From Bifidobacterium sp. (GTDB lineage Bacteria; Actinomycetota; Actinomycetes; Actinomycetales; Bifidobacteriaceae): a DNA stretch of 64,000 bases. The first letter of the stretch is position 1, and each line of letters begins with the position of its first letter. The translations under genes and the position numbers were made by a program. A model generated the notes under the pieces. It searched no databases, was not told the DNA's origin, and saw only the letters and a list, made by a program, of their open reading frames with translations. Of the stretch, positions 10,186 through 20,003 are shown one piece after another. The stretch lies in contig JALCNP010000012.1 in assembly GCA_022649135.1 (NCBI GenBank), forward strand, positions 1 to 64,000. The letters run 5' to 3'.

Positions 10186-11284
10186 AGTGGGGTTTCGCCG
10201 TGGACTCTCTGATTATCAGTTTATCGGAATAGCGGTTGTCGGCATCCTTCGGGAAATGAATCGCGTCGTCCCCGTCGTCAAGCAATTGGCTGACCGCCCT
10301 GCGGCCGATCTCTGTAAAGTCCTGTTTCCATGTAGTTATGCTGGGAAAGGTGATGGCGGAAATCGGGTTCCCATCAAAACCGGCGACGCTGATGTCCCCG
10401 GGAACACTCTTCCCCGAAAGGAGGATTCCCCGGATGATCCCCACGGCGATCTCATCATTGCCCGCGAAAACAGCAGTGACATCGGGCATTGAGGCAAGAT
10501 AGCGACCGATCTGCTCGGCGGAATCCAGATTCCATGTTGTGGCGATGGGCGGCGTTATTGCCGCTCCTGCATCTTGCAATGCCTGACGCCATCCCATCGT
10601 CCTCGTGTATTCGTTGTCATTCTCGGGGATTGACACATGGATAACGCTCCTATGCCCCAGCCCCAGCAGATAGTGCGTGATTGCATAGCCCCCCTCATAG
10701 GCACCCAAGGCAAGAGGATCCGTCCCCGGGTCGTTCTCATCAATGACCGCCGTTGGCAACAATTGCTGAATATACGAAATGAGTGGATGCAGAGGAGAAG
10801 TGCGATCAAGGTCGATGACGATGCAACCTGACGGTTTATTCATTATTAGAGCATCTATCGTCTCCTTGGCGTTATGCGGATCGCCGTCGACCAGCGTGAT
10901 GCTGATGAGATAGCCTCGCTTTTTCGCTTCATTCTCGATACCATCAATCAGCTGCATCGGACCGAACAACGTAATATCAGTCAATATAACGGCGATGGAA
11001 GTGAGTTTGTCTGAGTTAAGTGCACGCGCAACCACACTGGGCTTGTAGTTCAGCGTCGCAATGGCCTGGGAAATCTGATTGCGCTTCCGCTCGCTGATGT
11101 GAGGGCTGCTGTTCAAATAGCGCGACACCGTAGATACAGAGACGTTGGCGCATTGAGCAACATCGCGGATCGAAGGCGCGCGTTTCCTGTTCTTCGGCAA
11201 CCGGCCCACCCACTCTTTCAAAAAACGTTTCTTTGCCGTCCCCAACGTACCGACGGCAAAGAAACTCATCCCATGATGAAACAT
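10184..11284 (-). CDS. LacI-family transcriptional regulator (start probably downstream of 11284, near 11200)
   Basis: RAPSIRDVAQCANVSVSTVSRYLNSSPHISERKRNQISQAIATLNYKPSVVARAL HTH plus periplasmic-binding-type domain; residues before ~30 are not typical of the family. Confidence 0.93.
   Translation of the reverse strand: MFHHGMSFFAVGTLGTAKKRFLKEWVGRLPKNRKRAPSIRDVAQCANVSVSTVSRYLNSSPHISERKRNQISQAIATLNYKPSVVARALNSDKLTSIAVILTDITLFGPMQLIDGIENEAKKRGYLISITLVDGDPHNAKETIDALIMNKPSGCIVIDLDRTSPLHPLISYIQQLLPTAVIDENDPGTDPLALGAYEGGYAITHYLLGLGHRSVIHVSIPENDNEYTRTMGWRQALQDAGAAITPPIATTWNLDSAEQIGRYLASMPDVTAVFAGNDEIAVGIIRGILLSGKSVPGDISVAGFDGNPISAITFPSITTWKQDFTEIGRRAVSQLLDDGDDAIHFPKDADNRYSDKLIIRESTAKPH
11220..11265 (-). 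terminator. Rho-independent terminator after the transporter genes, inside the 5' end of the annotated lacI ORF
   Basis: Minus strand: GTTTCTTTGCCGTC - 11 nt - GACGGCAAAGAAAC - G - TTTTTT; perfect 14-bp stem with U6 tract. Confidence 0.85.
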
Positions 11285-11307
11285 CTACCATTCTTGCACA
11301 GCAGAAA

Positions 11308-12192
11308 CTATTTGACCGCTCCTCCCGTGATTCCGGAGATTATCTTCTTCTGTGCGATGGCGAAGATAATCAGCAGAGGAAGGCTCATCACGATGATGTA
11401 TGCAAAAATAAGATGCCAGTTGTTGAGATACAGCCCCGCACTTGCCACATTGTACAAATTCAGCGGCAAAGTATCCATGGATCCCGACAGGATGAACAAT
11501 GCGTAGAAGACGTCGTTCCAGATGTACAGAATCAGGAGAATGGTCGCTGCAGCCATAGTCGGCCCAAGCAGGGGAAAAACGATGGTCAGGAAAATGCGCA
11601 GGGGTGATGCACCGTCAATCCGTGCCGACTCCTCCAATGAGACAGGAATCGTGCGAATGAATCCCGTCACGAAAAAGATCACTGTGGAGAGGTAAATACC
11701 GACATAAACGCATATCATTCCGATGGCCGTACCCGCAAGACCAATCATCTTCAGCAACATCATCACTGTTACCACAGCTGGAGGAAGAATCAGTCCCGAT
11801 ATGCACAGTGCGTAGACGATCGCCATCGGTTTCGTCGCACGACGCGCAAGAATCCATGATGCCATTGATCCCAAAACAAGCGAGAATAAAACCGATGGTA
11901 GAGTAACAAGAAGGCTGCCGAAAAATGCGGGAATCATCTTCCCCTGGGTGATCACAGTCCAAAAATTATCGAACAGATGCCATTTCGTCGGAAGCGACAA
12001 CGATAGCTGCAGTGCTTCTGACTGGTCTTTCGCGGCGGTGATGAAGAGGAGATAAAATGGCACTCCCAATGCCGCAACCACAAGCAGCACAAGAACGAGG
12101 GTGTGGGTTATCCTGCCGGCATGCGATTTTTTGGCTTCATAGCGATGCGCGTTCTCCGAGACTGCCTGCCCTTCAAACGATGTCATGGTCAT
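11308..12192 (-). CDS. Carbohydrate ABC transporter permease (MalG-type)
   Basis: EESARIDGASPLRIFLTIVFPLLGPTMAA EAA-loop motif; ATGA overlap with upstream permease. Confidence 0.92.
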   Translation of the reverse strand: MTMTSFEGQAVSENAHRYEAKKSHAGRITHTLVLVLLVVAALGVPFYLLFITAAKDQSEALQLSLSLPTKWHLFDNFWTVITQGKMIPAFFGSLLVTLPSVLFSLVLGSMASWILARRATKPMAIVYALCISGLILPPAVVTVMMLLKMIGLAGTAIGMICVYVGIYLSTVIFFVTGFIRTIPVSLEESARIDGASPLRIFLTIVFPLLGPTMAAATILLILYIWNDVFYALFILSGSMDTLPLNLYNVASAGLYLNNWHLIFAYIIVMSLPLLIIFAIAQKKIISGITGGAVK

Positions 12193-13133
12193 AGTATTCT
12201 TTCCTCCCGCCGACGCAAGTAAACGATTAGTGGTATTGCGATGATCATCACCATGATGAACAATATGAGGCTCATCATCGTTGACTGGGAATACAGCCCC
12301 TGCCCGAAGGTTCTCCACACGAACAGGTTGAATATTTCCGTCGATCCTCCCGGACCTCCAGCCGTTGTTGCCTGAACCGTGTCAAATCCATTCATGGATC
12401 CGAGAAGTGATGTGGCCACATTGAAGGTAACGGCAGGGGCGAGCAGGGGGAATTTGATTTTCGAAAAGATTTGGAGTCGGCTTGCCCCGTCGATTGCCGC
12501 AGCTTCAAGAACATCTTGGTCGATTGTCTTCAGCCCTGCCAAGTAGATTAGCATCGCCAATCCCGCCCATTTCCACCCTTGAATCGCGGAAACAATCACT
12601 ATTGACCATGTCGTGCTTCCCAGCCAGGCGATGTCGACATCATGGCCCGCAAAGAAGCCGAGTATCTGGTCGAGGGCGCCGTTCGCTTTGAGAATGGCCT
12701 GCCAGACATATCCCACGGCCAGAGCTGACATCAGCACGGGGATAAAGAACAGCACCCGCGCGATGCGATTCTGAAGCGTGTCCTCCTCAAGGAAAACGGC
12801 GAGCGCAAGGCCGAATGTGTTCTGGAAAAGAGCGACGAACAAAGCGAATATGAGAGTGGTTCGCAAATCTTTGAGCAACATGCCGTTTTGAAACAATGCG
12901 ACGAGATTGTCGAACCCATTGAAGCTGATGGTTGTTGTGAACGCCGACCAGTTCGTAAATGCATAGATGAAATTCAAAATCGTAGGGACAAAGAAAAAGA
13001 GCAGCAGTGTGACTCCGGCGGGAATTAAAAACCGAATCGGATAGTTCTGCCTGAGCAGAGTCTGCCGGTTCTTCTCTCCCCGTTTTCTTTGTTCGTGGTC
13101 ATCGTTAACGATAGATATTGTATTGCTCGACAT
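12189..13133 (-). CDS. Carbohydrate ABC transporter permease (MalF-type)
   Basis: EAAAIDGASRLQIFSKIKFPLLAP EAA-loop motif, multiple TM segments. Confidence 0.92.
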   Translation of the reverse strand: MSSNTISIVNDDHEQRKRGEKNRQTLLRQNYPIRFLIPAGVTLLLFFFVPTILNFIYAFTNWSAFTTTISFNGFDNLVALFQNGMLLKDLRTTLIFALFVALFQNTFGLALAVFLEEDTLQNRIARVLFFIPVLMSALAVGYVWQAILKANGALDQILGFFAGHDVDIAWLGSTTWSIVIVSAIQGWKWAGLAMLIYLAGLKTIDQDVLEAAAIDGASRLQIFSKIKFPLLAPAVTFNVATSLLGSMNGFDTVQATTAGGPGGSTEIFNLFVWRTFGQGLYSQSTMMSLILFIMVMIIAIPLIVYLRRREERIL

Positions 13134-13167
13134 ACGGCGAGCCTCCCTTTCGCAATAGGCGCGGTCC

Positions 13168-13201
13168 GGTGGCGGCCTGCAACATCGTGCAGGCCGCCAC
13201 C
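13168..13201 (-). promoter_or_regulatory. Intra-operon stem-loop between solute-binding-protein gene and permease genes
   Basis: GGTGGCGGCCTGCA / TGCAGGCCGCCACC, perfect 14-bp stem, 6-nt loop, no U tract on the transcript strand. Confidence 0.8.
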
Positions 13202-13210
13202 GTCCTTGCG

Positions 13211-14566
13211 CTAGAAGCCTTGAGCACCCTGGGCCTTGGCAACCTGAGCGAATTGATCCTGGGTCGTTTTGGCAACCTGCTCGGGCGTCATGGTCCCATT
13301 AACCATGTTTGCGAGATTCACATAGAGATCGGGATTCGCAATTGCCTCCGATTGCAGGGATCCCACACTGTTGGCGATGGAGTTGGAGGCGTCTATCGCA
13401 GCTTGCGGAACGGTGGCTGGAGTGGAAACCGTTTTCAATGCGGAAACGATATTCTGCTGCTGCACAAAATTCTTGTAGTCAGTGGACATCCAGAAATTGA
13501 TGAACTGCCTCGCGGCTGCCTCCTTCGTGGAGTCACCTGTTCTGAATGCCACGATCCCGCTTGAACCGTCAGGGATCAACGTGGTTATGGTTCCCTTCGA
13601 CGAGATGGGGAAGTAGCCGATCTTCTTATCGATCGCCTGTTTGTTGTCGTTCGCCAATGCGGCGATGGCTAGGAATTGGCTTGCGTTCCCAAAGATCATT
13701 CCGGTTTTTCCGGACCATAGTGCAGACTCCTGTTCGGTGTCCTTTGCAGACCCGGCGTCGGTGTTATAGAGCCCCTCGCTGAAAAGCTTCTTGTAATTCT
13801 CGATTGCCGTCATAAAGGTCCGCCCGGTGAGCTTTTCTTCATTCTTGTTAAGACGGGTATAGAAACCGGCTCGCGTGGCTTCGGCAAGCTGAGCCTGAAC
13901 CGCCCATTGGGTGCCCCATTGCGATCCGCCCATCTCGAACAGTGGAGACTGGACACCGTCAACATGCGCGTTCTTGATCTTCTGCGCGTCGGCGACAAGC
14001 TCATCCCAGTTATCGGGCACGGAGGTCAGCCCGGCCTGGGAAAAAACGTCTTTGTTGTAATACACGCCTATCGTCGATGGGGCCGACACCATGACGGCAT
14101 ACCGGGTCTTGTTGTATAGTCCTCCGGAATCCGCCATTCCTTTTCTATAGTTCTTGATGAACGGCGCATTATCAAGCTTCTGTAACTTGTTCTGAGCGAC
14201 GAACCCGGCGAGCATGGATCGAGTCGGCTGCCAGAACGCCATATCCGGTACATCGCCCGTCGTGATTTTCGTCTGGGCGTTGTTTTCATAGACCTCGGGT
14301 ATGGTTACCAGATTGATCTTTGCATGCGTCGTCTTCTCGAAGTCCTTGATCACCTGTGTCGGAATGTTCTTGGCCTGGGGACTTGTCCAGAACGTCAGCT
14401 GGGTTCCTTTAAGGTCGGCGGTTGGCTTCGGCCAGTACCCCGCGGCCGAGGTATCCGTGGCGTCTTGCGAAGCGGCGGGGTTCCCGCAGGCTCCGAGCAT
14501 CATTGCGCAAGCGGCGATCACAGCGGCAACACGGATCGTCTTGCCTGCTATGGATGTGGATTTCAT
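13211..14566 (-). CDS. Sugar ABC transporter extracellular solute-binding lipoprotein
   Basis: Lipobox (AACAMMLGAC), TFWTSPQAKNIPTQVIKDFEKTTHAKINLV...; operon with MalF/G permeases. Confidence 0.93.
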   Translation of the reverse strand: MKSTSIAGKTIRVAAVIAACAMMLGACGNPAASQDATDTSAAGYWPKPTADLKGTQLTFWTSPQAKNIPTQVIKDFEKTTHAKINLVTIPEVYENNAQTKITTGDVPDMAFWQPTRSMLAGFVAQNKLQKLDNAPFIKNYRKGMADSGGLYNKTRYAVMVSAPSTIGVYYNKDVFSQAGLTSVPDNWDELVADAQKIKNAHVDGVQSPLFEMGGSQWGTQWAVQAQLAEATRAGFYTRLNKNEEKLTGRTFMTAIENYKKLFSEGLYNTDAGSAKDTEQESALWSGKTGMIFGNASQFLAIAALANDNKQAIDKKIGYFPISSKGTITTLIPDGSSGIVAFRTGDSTKEAAARQFINFWMSTDYKNFVQQQNIVSALKTVSTPATVPQAAIDASNSIANSVGSLQSEAIANPDLYVNLANMVNGTMTPEQVAKTTQDQFAQVAKAQGAQGF

Positions 14567-14626
14567 TGTATTCCTTTCCTACATTTGCGAACGGTCAACG
14601 ATGATCTTCGCAAAAAATTGCTTCCC

Positions 14627-16810
14627 TCATCCGTGGACGACTCTGATGTCAAAGGTTCTCGCGGCATTCACCGACGTCGGCACGGATACGGTGAGGATTC
14701 CCGTTCCCGAGTCCCACTCCCTGTTCCACGAATCCCGGTTCACCGCATGGGGGAAAAGAATGCGGGTCTGTATGTTTCTCCCTCGCGCTGCAGGTATCTC
14801 GAGATGCACCTGACCGGTATCGCACTGACGCAGCCAGAGGGAGACGACGATCCTGTCACCGCACTGAAGTCCCAGTGCGACCGCCCGATCGTCCCATCGA
14901 GGGAGCCCCAACGGCCAGAAAGGTATCGAATGCGCGATATACGGCCGTATATCGCTGCGATACACTCGCACGGCCTCCTTGACCATACCCAGCTGTTTTT
15001 GATTGAAACGATTGATGTATCCGGACAGAAAGAAATGTCCCAGCAGCGTATTCGTCAATGCGAACGCAAATGATTCATCGCTCATCCCGGCTTCCGGATA
15101 CGCCCAGTTCCCGGCTTGCTCGGGAAGGATGATGAGCGGGGCCAGGGCTGCGATGGGGGGATACAGAAGGTAATCCTGCTGGTCGGAGGTGGACAGCAAC
15201 TGAAAATTCGATGATTGCGCGAAATCGGTTCGCATCCCTCCGGAGGAGCAACTCTCGATGATCAGCCCGGGATGACGCTTGTACAGGCCCCTGATCCATT
15301 GCAGATAGGCTCGATTGTGCTCGAGCAGACCATCTCCTACGCTATCGCTGCAGTAGTCGGTTCCCGGCCCGGGGGCGATGTTATAGTCGAATTTGAAATA
15401 CCCTATTCCGAAGGCGCTGACAAGCCGGTCGATTGTCGCATTCATATGATCGATAACCATCGGATTACGGAAATCCAACTGATACCGTTCCTGTTCGACG
15501 ACCCGCTGCCCATGATGCATGAAAAAGGCGCTATCGGGAAGAAGCCCGGCAACAGGACTGTTTACGCCGACGGACTCCGGCTCCACCCATAACCCTGCTG
15601 TCATTCCCGAGGAGCTTATTGCATCCGTGACTTCCTTGAGTCCATGGGGAAACCGCTTCTTCGAGGGTTTCCACTCCCCGACGGATGGCCACCAATCCCC
15701 GCCGTCGTCATACCATCCTGCATCTACGCAGAACACTTCGGCCCCGATGTCGGCGGCGGCGTGAATGAGCGGCAGCAGCTTCTCGGTTGAAGGATCGCCA
15801 TTGAGGGTGTTCATATAATCGTTGAATATCAGCTTCACATCCCCCGGATCGCACAAGGGGCTGTGCGCGGCGCGCCGATACCGGGTGATGAGAGAGACCG
15901 CCTGCTGGAAGTTTCTTGCGGGAGCGACGGATACCGGGACCGTGCTGAACGTTTCGTTTTTCTGCAGGATCCTGCTCCAGCCATGATTGCTCCAGTTGGG
16001 TCCCGCCAATGCGAAGTATCCGTTCGATCCATACTCTCCCGTTTCCCACCGCCAGGCGCCGTTATGCTCGATTTGGAAGATCCATGTCAACTCCGCTCTC
16101 TGCGAGCTCAGTATTCCCATTGGCAGGGAGCTGCCGGTGGAAAATGTTCCTTCGGAAATCACCGCATGCGTGCCATGCGGGTCTCGTTTTACCAGCTGCT
16201 GGTGGAGGATGGGGCACACCTGGCGTATCGGCCGTGACGTCCACCGATTTTCCGCAAGCCAGTCGTTGCTGGCTTCATAGATGCTCCATGTCCCGAAATC
16301 GGCATCGTCGCAATCGTCTCGACCGGTTCCGAAGGTACTGACAAAGGATGGGACGGATTCGAGGACAAGAGGAGATTCGATCTCGTTTTCTATGACGACC
16401 GAACTTGAGAACATGACGCAATTCCGGGGAACGTCCATATGGAGGACCGCCGAAAATCCATAGTCCGCACTGCGCATTGCGATGCGAAGATGATCACCGT
16501 CGCAATCCGACGTGGCAGTGTGGGAGACATAGCGCAGCGACTCCCCCAGTGAGGTCTGTACCAGTCTCCTGTTGCAGATTGAGTGGCCGGTTCCCCTTCC
16601 CGAGGCGAGAAGCTCCACGAGCGGAAGGGAGGATGGAAAAGCGACATGGCATTGTGTGGTCGAAATACGGTGTATTGTCACCGGACATGAATCAGCATAC
16701 CGAAACTCGATATCAATGGCTTCATTGCCCCAATGGAAGGAACCGTCCACGTCAACACCTCTCCGCTGTGAGAATTCTTGTGGCACCGGTACCAAATCGA
16801 TTTTCACCAT
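14627..16810 (-). CDS. Alpha-galactosidase, GH36 family
   Basis: DYMNTLNGDPSTEKLLPLI, CVDAGWY, GYFKFDYN (nucleophile region), IESCSSGGMRTD. Confidence 0.9.
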   Translation of the reverse strand: MVKIDLVPVPQEFSQRRGVDVDGSFHWGNEAIDIEFRYADSCPVTIHRISTTQCHVAFPSSLPLVELLASGRGTGHSICNRRLVQTSLGESLRYVSHTATSDCDGDHLRIAMRSADYGFSAVLHMDVPRNCVMFSSSVVIENEIESPLVLESVPSFVSTFGTGRDDCDDADFGTWSIYEASNDWLAENRWTSRPIRQVCPILHQQLVKRDPHGTHAVISEGTFSTGSSLPMGILSSQRAELTWIFQIEHNGAWRWETGEYGSNGYFALAGPNWSNHGWSRILQKNETFSTVPVSVAPARNFQQAVSLITRYRRAAHSPLCDPGDVKLIFNDYMNTLNGDPSTEKLLPLIHAAADIGAEVFCVDAGWYDDGGDWWPSVGEWKPSKKRFPHGLKEVTDAISSSGMTAGLWVEPESVGVNSPVAGLLPDSAFFMHHGQRVVEQERYQLDFRNPMVIDHMNATIDRLVSAFGIGYFKFDYNIAPGPGTDYCSDSVGDGLLEHNRAYLQWIRGLYKRHPGLIIESCSSGGMRTDFAQSSNFQLLSTSDQQDYLLYPPIAALAPLIILPEQAGNWAYPEAGMSDESFAFALTNTLLGHFFLSGYINRFNQKQLGMVKEAVRVYRSDIRPYIAHSIPFWPLGLPRWDDRAVALGLQCGDRIVVSLWLRQCDTGQVHLEIPAARGRNIQTRILFPHAVNRDSWNREWDSGTGILTVSVPTSVNAARTFDIRVVHG

Positions 16811-16881
16811 TCATATATCAGACATGCCAATGATAATTCAATCAATTTGTTTGTATCGACGCCATCTTGTCGATAATCTGT

Positions 16882-16910
16882 ATGATATATGGTACCGGTA
16901 CCAATGTCAA
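16882..16910 (-). promoter_or_regulatory. Predicted sigma70 promoter of the alpha-galactosidase locus with palindromic operator in the spacer
   Basis: Minus strand: TTGACA - 17 bp (TTGGTACCGGTACCATA) - TATCAT; palindrome GGTACCGGTACC at 16891-16902. Confidence 0.8.
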
Positions 16911-17089
16911 ATTCACGGCATTCACCGAATTTTCCATACTATGAACAGCCAGAGAAAGCAGGCGCGCCCTGCCCCGCGCACCCACCGGAAATCACCGACA
17001 AAGCAGAGAAATCCAACACACTCGATGTTCTCTGCATTCGCCATACGAACATCCCACCTGATCGAGTGGGATCCCGCCGCGCGGGCGTC

Positions 17090-19132
17090 CTACTCGATTT
17101 TCTCGGACAGGTCCATCCACTCGTTCTCCAGACGCGCCGACTCCTGGGAGACGGAGGAAAGCTTGTCGTTGAGCTTGTTCAGCCCCTCGAAATCACTGGG
17201 GTCGTGCTGCGCCATCACGCCCTCGATATGGGTTTTGCTCTCCTCGAGCCTGGCAAGCCTGCGCTCGATGGCCGTCACCCGTTTGGTGGCATCATGGAAG
17301 GCCTTGCCCGTGAGTCTTCCCCGGTCGCCCGCATCCTCCTCGCCCTCCGGCTGCGATGCCGCTGTCGAGGGGCCGCCGTTCTGCGCGGAGCCCTGGGAGG
17401 AGTTTTTCGCCTCGTCGATCATGGTCAGATAGTCCTGCACGCCCCCGGGCAGATGCCGCACCTTCCCCCCGATGAGGGCGAACTGCTGATCGGTGACCCT
17501 CTCCAGAAGGTATCTGTCGTGGGACACGACGATGAGCGTCCCCGGCCAGGTGTCCAGAAGGTCCTCCATCACGGCGAGCATGTCCGTGTCGAGATCGTTC
17601 CCCGGCTCATCCATGATCAGGACGTTCGGCTCGTCGAGCAGGATCAGGAGCAGCTGCATACGGCGCTTCTGGCCACCGGAGAGATCCTTGATCGGGGTCA
17701 TCAGCTGGGCCGATTCGAATCCCAGACGCTCCATCAGCTGCCCCGGCGTGACCTCCTTGCCGTCCACGACATAGCTGGGCTTGTATCGCGCGAGGACCTC
17801 CTTTATCTTGTACTTCCCCAGTTTCTCAAGTTCATCCAGACGCTGGGAGAGCACCGCGAACTTGACTGTCTTGCCGATGTTGACGCGGCCGGCCGTCGGG
17901 GTCAGGGTCCCGTCGATGATTCTCAACAGGGTCGATTTCCCCGCGCCATTGGCACCGACGATGCCGAAGCGGTCGCCGGGACCTATCAGCCACGTCACGT
18001 CATCGAGTATCTTGCGTCCGGTGATCGTCCTGCGCCGCGTGGCGGATGTGCAATCCCCTCCATCGGTCGCGTCATCGTGATCAGGACGGTCGACAAGCAC
18101 CTGCATGGATCCCCTGACCACGGGTTCCGAATAGAGAGAGGGCACGATGTCGGGCGAAACGGGGTCATCAGGCAGTGCGGCGGAACCCCGGGAATCGGAA
18201 TCGTCGTTCCGCTCATCGACCTGCCCGGAGCCGGCAGGTTCGTACATATGGGTCACGTCTATCAGGTCGACAACCTGCTTGCCCAGCCGGGAGGTCGCCA
18301 TCTGCCTGAGCTGCAAAGAGTCGCGCATCTCGGGGACGTCGGCGATCAGATCCCGGGCGGCCTTGACGTGGAATTTCTGCTTGGTCGCGCGCGCCCTGGC
18401 CCCCCGGGACAGCCAGGCAAGCTCCTTGCGAGCCAGGTTTCTGCGCCGTTCCTCGCGGACACCCGCCTGGCGCTCGCGTTCGACCCTCTGCAGCATGTAG
18501 GCGCTGTAGCCGCCTTCGAACGGGTCGATCACCCCGTCATGCACCTCCCACATGGATTCGCACACCTCGTCGAGGAACCAGCGGTCATGGGTCACGAGAA
18601 GCAAAGCGCCCTGCCCGGAGGACCAGCGGTTCTTCAGATGCTCCGCAAGCCAGTGAATCGTCACGATGTCCAAATGGTTGGTGGGCTCGTCCAGTGCAAG
18701 GATGTCCCAGTCCCTGAGCAGGAGCCGGGCAAGATCGGCGCGCCTGCGCTGCCCTCCGGACAGCGACCCGATGGTGCTTTCCAGATTCAGGCCTCCGAGC
18801 AGGGCCTCGACGATGTCCCTCGAACGGGAATCTGCGGCCCATTCGTAATCCTGTCGGCCCTCCAGAGCGGCCTGGCGAACGGTCTGATCGTCGTCCAGCG
18901 GGTCGCGCTGCTCCAGCATCGCGAAGGTCAGCCCTCCACGTCTGGTGACGCGTCCCGAATCAGGCTCCTGCAGACCTCCCAGCAATCGTAGAAGAGTTGA
19001 TTTCCCATCCCCGTTTCGACCGACGATGCCGATTCTGTCCCCTTCGAATATTCCCTGGGTCACATCGGTGAAAATGGTTTTTGTGGCAAACGCAAGGGAA
19101 ACATGTTCCAGTCCCAGATCATAAATCGGCAT
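17090..19132 (-). CDS. ABC-F family ATP-binding protein
   Basis: Two ABC domains (GRNGDGKSTLLR...LSGGQRRRADLARLLL; GANGAGKSTLLR...LSGGQKRRMQLLLILL), no TM segments. Confidence 0.93.
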   Translation of the reverse strand: MPIYDLGLEHVSLAFATKTIFTDVTQGIFEGDRIGIVGRNGDGKSTLLRLLGGLQEPDSGRVTRRGGLTFAMLEQRDPLDDDQTVRQAALEGRQDYEWAADSRSRDIVEALLGGLNLESTIGSLSGGQRRRADLARLLLRDWDILALDEPTNHLDIVTIHWLAEHLKNRWSSGQGALLLVTHDRWFLDEVCESMWEVHDGVIDPFEGGYSAYMLQRVERERQAGVREERRRNLARKELAWLSRGARARATKQKFHVKAARDLIADVPEMRDSLQLRQMATSRLGKQVVDLIDVTHMYEPAGSGQVDERNDDSDSRGSAALPDDPVSPDIVPSLYSEPVVRGSMQVLVDRPDHDDATDGGDCTSATRRRTITGRKILDDVTWLIGPGDRFGIVGANGAGKSTLLRIIDGTLTPTAGRVNIGKTVKFAVLSQRLDELEKLGKYKIKEVLARYKPSYVVDGKEVTPGQLMERLGFESAQLMTPIKDLSGGQKRRMQLLLILLDEPNVLIMDEPGNDLDTDMLAVMEDLLDTWPGTLIVVSHDRYLLERVTDQQFALIGGKVRHLPGGVQDYLTMIDEAKNSSQGSAQNGGPSTAASQPEGEEDAGDRGRLTGKAFHDATKRVTAIERRLARLEESKTHIEGVMAQHDPSDFEGLNKLNDKLSSVSQESARLENEWMDLSEKIE

Positions 19133-19200
19133 AATACACCAATCTAGCGCCGCCCCTGGGCAGAGCGGAAGGGATTACGCTGCGAGAATCCCCTGCGCGC

Positions 19201-19923
19201 CTACCTGAGCATGGTCGAGGCGTATGTGTTGCAGCGCGCCGCGAATCCGGAGAAGACCTGTTCCGCCAATGGCTGCAACTGCGGGTCGAACTCCTCGAAA
19301 TCGGCACGCATCCTCGCAACCTGGGATTTCCCGAGACCCCTGACCATGGTGGGTTCCTCGAGCCATGTGTCGAAAATCGGAGCGGTCACCTCGAGATGGA
19401 ACTGAAGACCAAGCGCGGAACCGACGCGAAAAGCCTGGTTCTTCGTCGACGCGGAACGGGCCAGCAGCTCACCGCCCCGGGGAAGTCCGACCACGTCATT
19501 ATGCCAGTGCAGGACATTGAGCTGCTTGTTCCACATGGAAAAATAATCATGTCTGTTCACGGATTTGACGGGGGCGAAACCGATCTCCGGCGCCTTCCCC
19601 GATTCGAGCCGGGCGCCCAAGGCGGTTGCAATGATCTGATGTCCCAGGCAGATCCCAAGAACCGGCTTTCCCACGCTGATGGCGGCTTTGGCGAGTTTGG
19701 CCTCGGCCTTCAGACCGGGGTATTTCTCGTAGTCGGTCGCCCCCATGGGGCCCCCCAGTATCACGACTCCGGCGAGTTCGGCGAAGTCGGGAAGATCGGG
19801 CTTCCTCTTTCCAAGGATATTCACGGTCTGAGAGGGGATCCTCACATCCTCCAGATTGTCCAATATCCTTCCGGGTCTCTCCCAGGGAACATGTTGCACG
19901 ATGAGCACTTGTGGTGACGTCAT
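19201..19923 (-). CDS. Class I glutamine amidotransferase-like protein
   Basis: VVILGGPMGATDYEKYPGLKAEAKLAKAAISVGKPVLGICLGHQIIATALG; LQFHLEV. Confidence 0.9.
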   Translation of the reverse strand: MTSPQVLIVQHVPWERPGRILDNLEDVRIPSQTVNILGKRKPDLPDFAELAGVVILGGPMGATDYEKYPGLKAEAKLAKAAISVGKPVLGICLGHQIIATALGARLESGKAPEIGFAPVKSVNRHDYFSMWNKQLNVLHWHNDVVGLPRGGELLARSASTKNQAFRVGSALGLQFHLEVTAPIFDTWLEEPTMVRGLGKSQVARMRADFEEFDPQLQPLAEQVFSGFAARCNTYASTMLR

Positions 19924-20003
19924 ACGCTCCATTGTCGCATCAGTTGGGCCGACGGTGTGCACCGGTGTTCATATTGTCGCGCAACGAGAATAATCTCGAC
20001 ACT

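Noticed and set aside
14584-14614. TTTGCGAA...TTCGCAAA inverted repeat between alpha-galactosidase and binding-protein genes as terminator
   Set aside because: The T-rich side is upstream on the transcribed strand, so it does not form an intrinsic terminator; could be incidental
16889-18991. 700-aa plus-strand ORF
   Set aside because: Antisense to the ABC-F gene, low-complexity His/Gly/Arg-rich translation with no family motif
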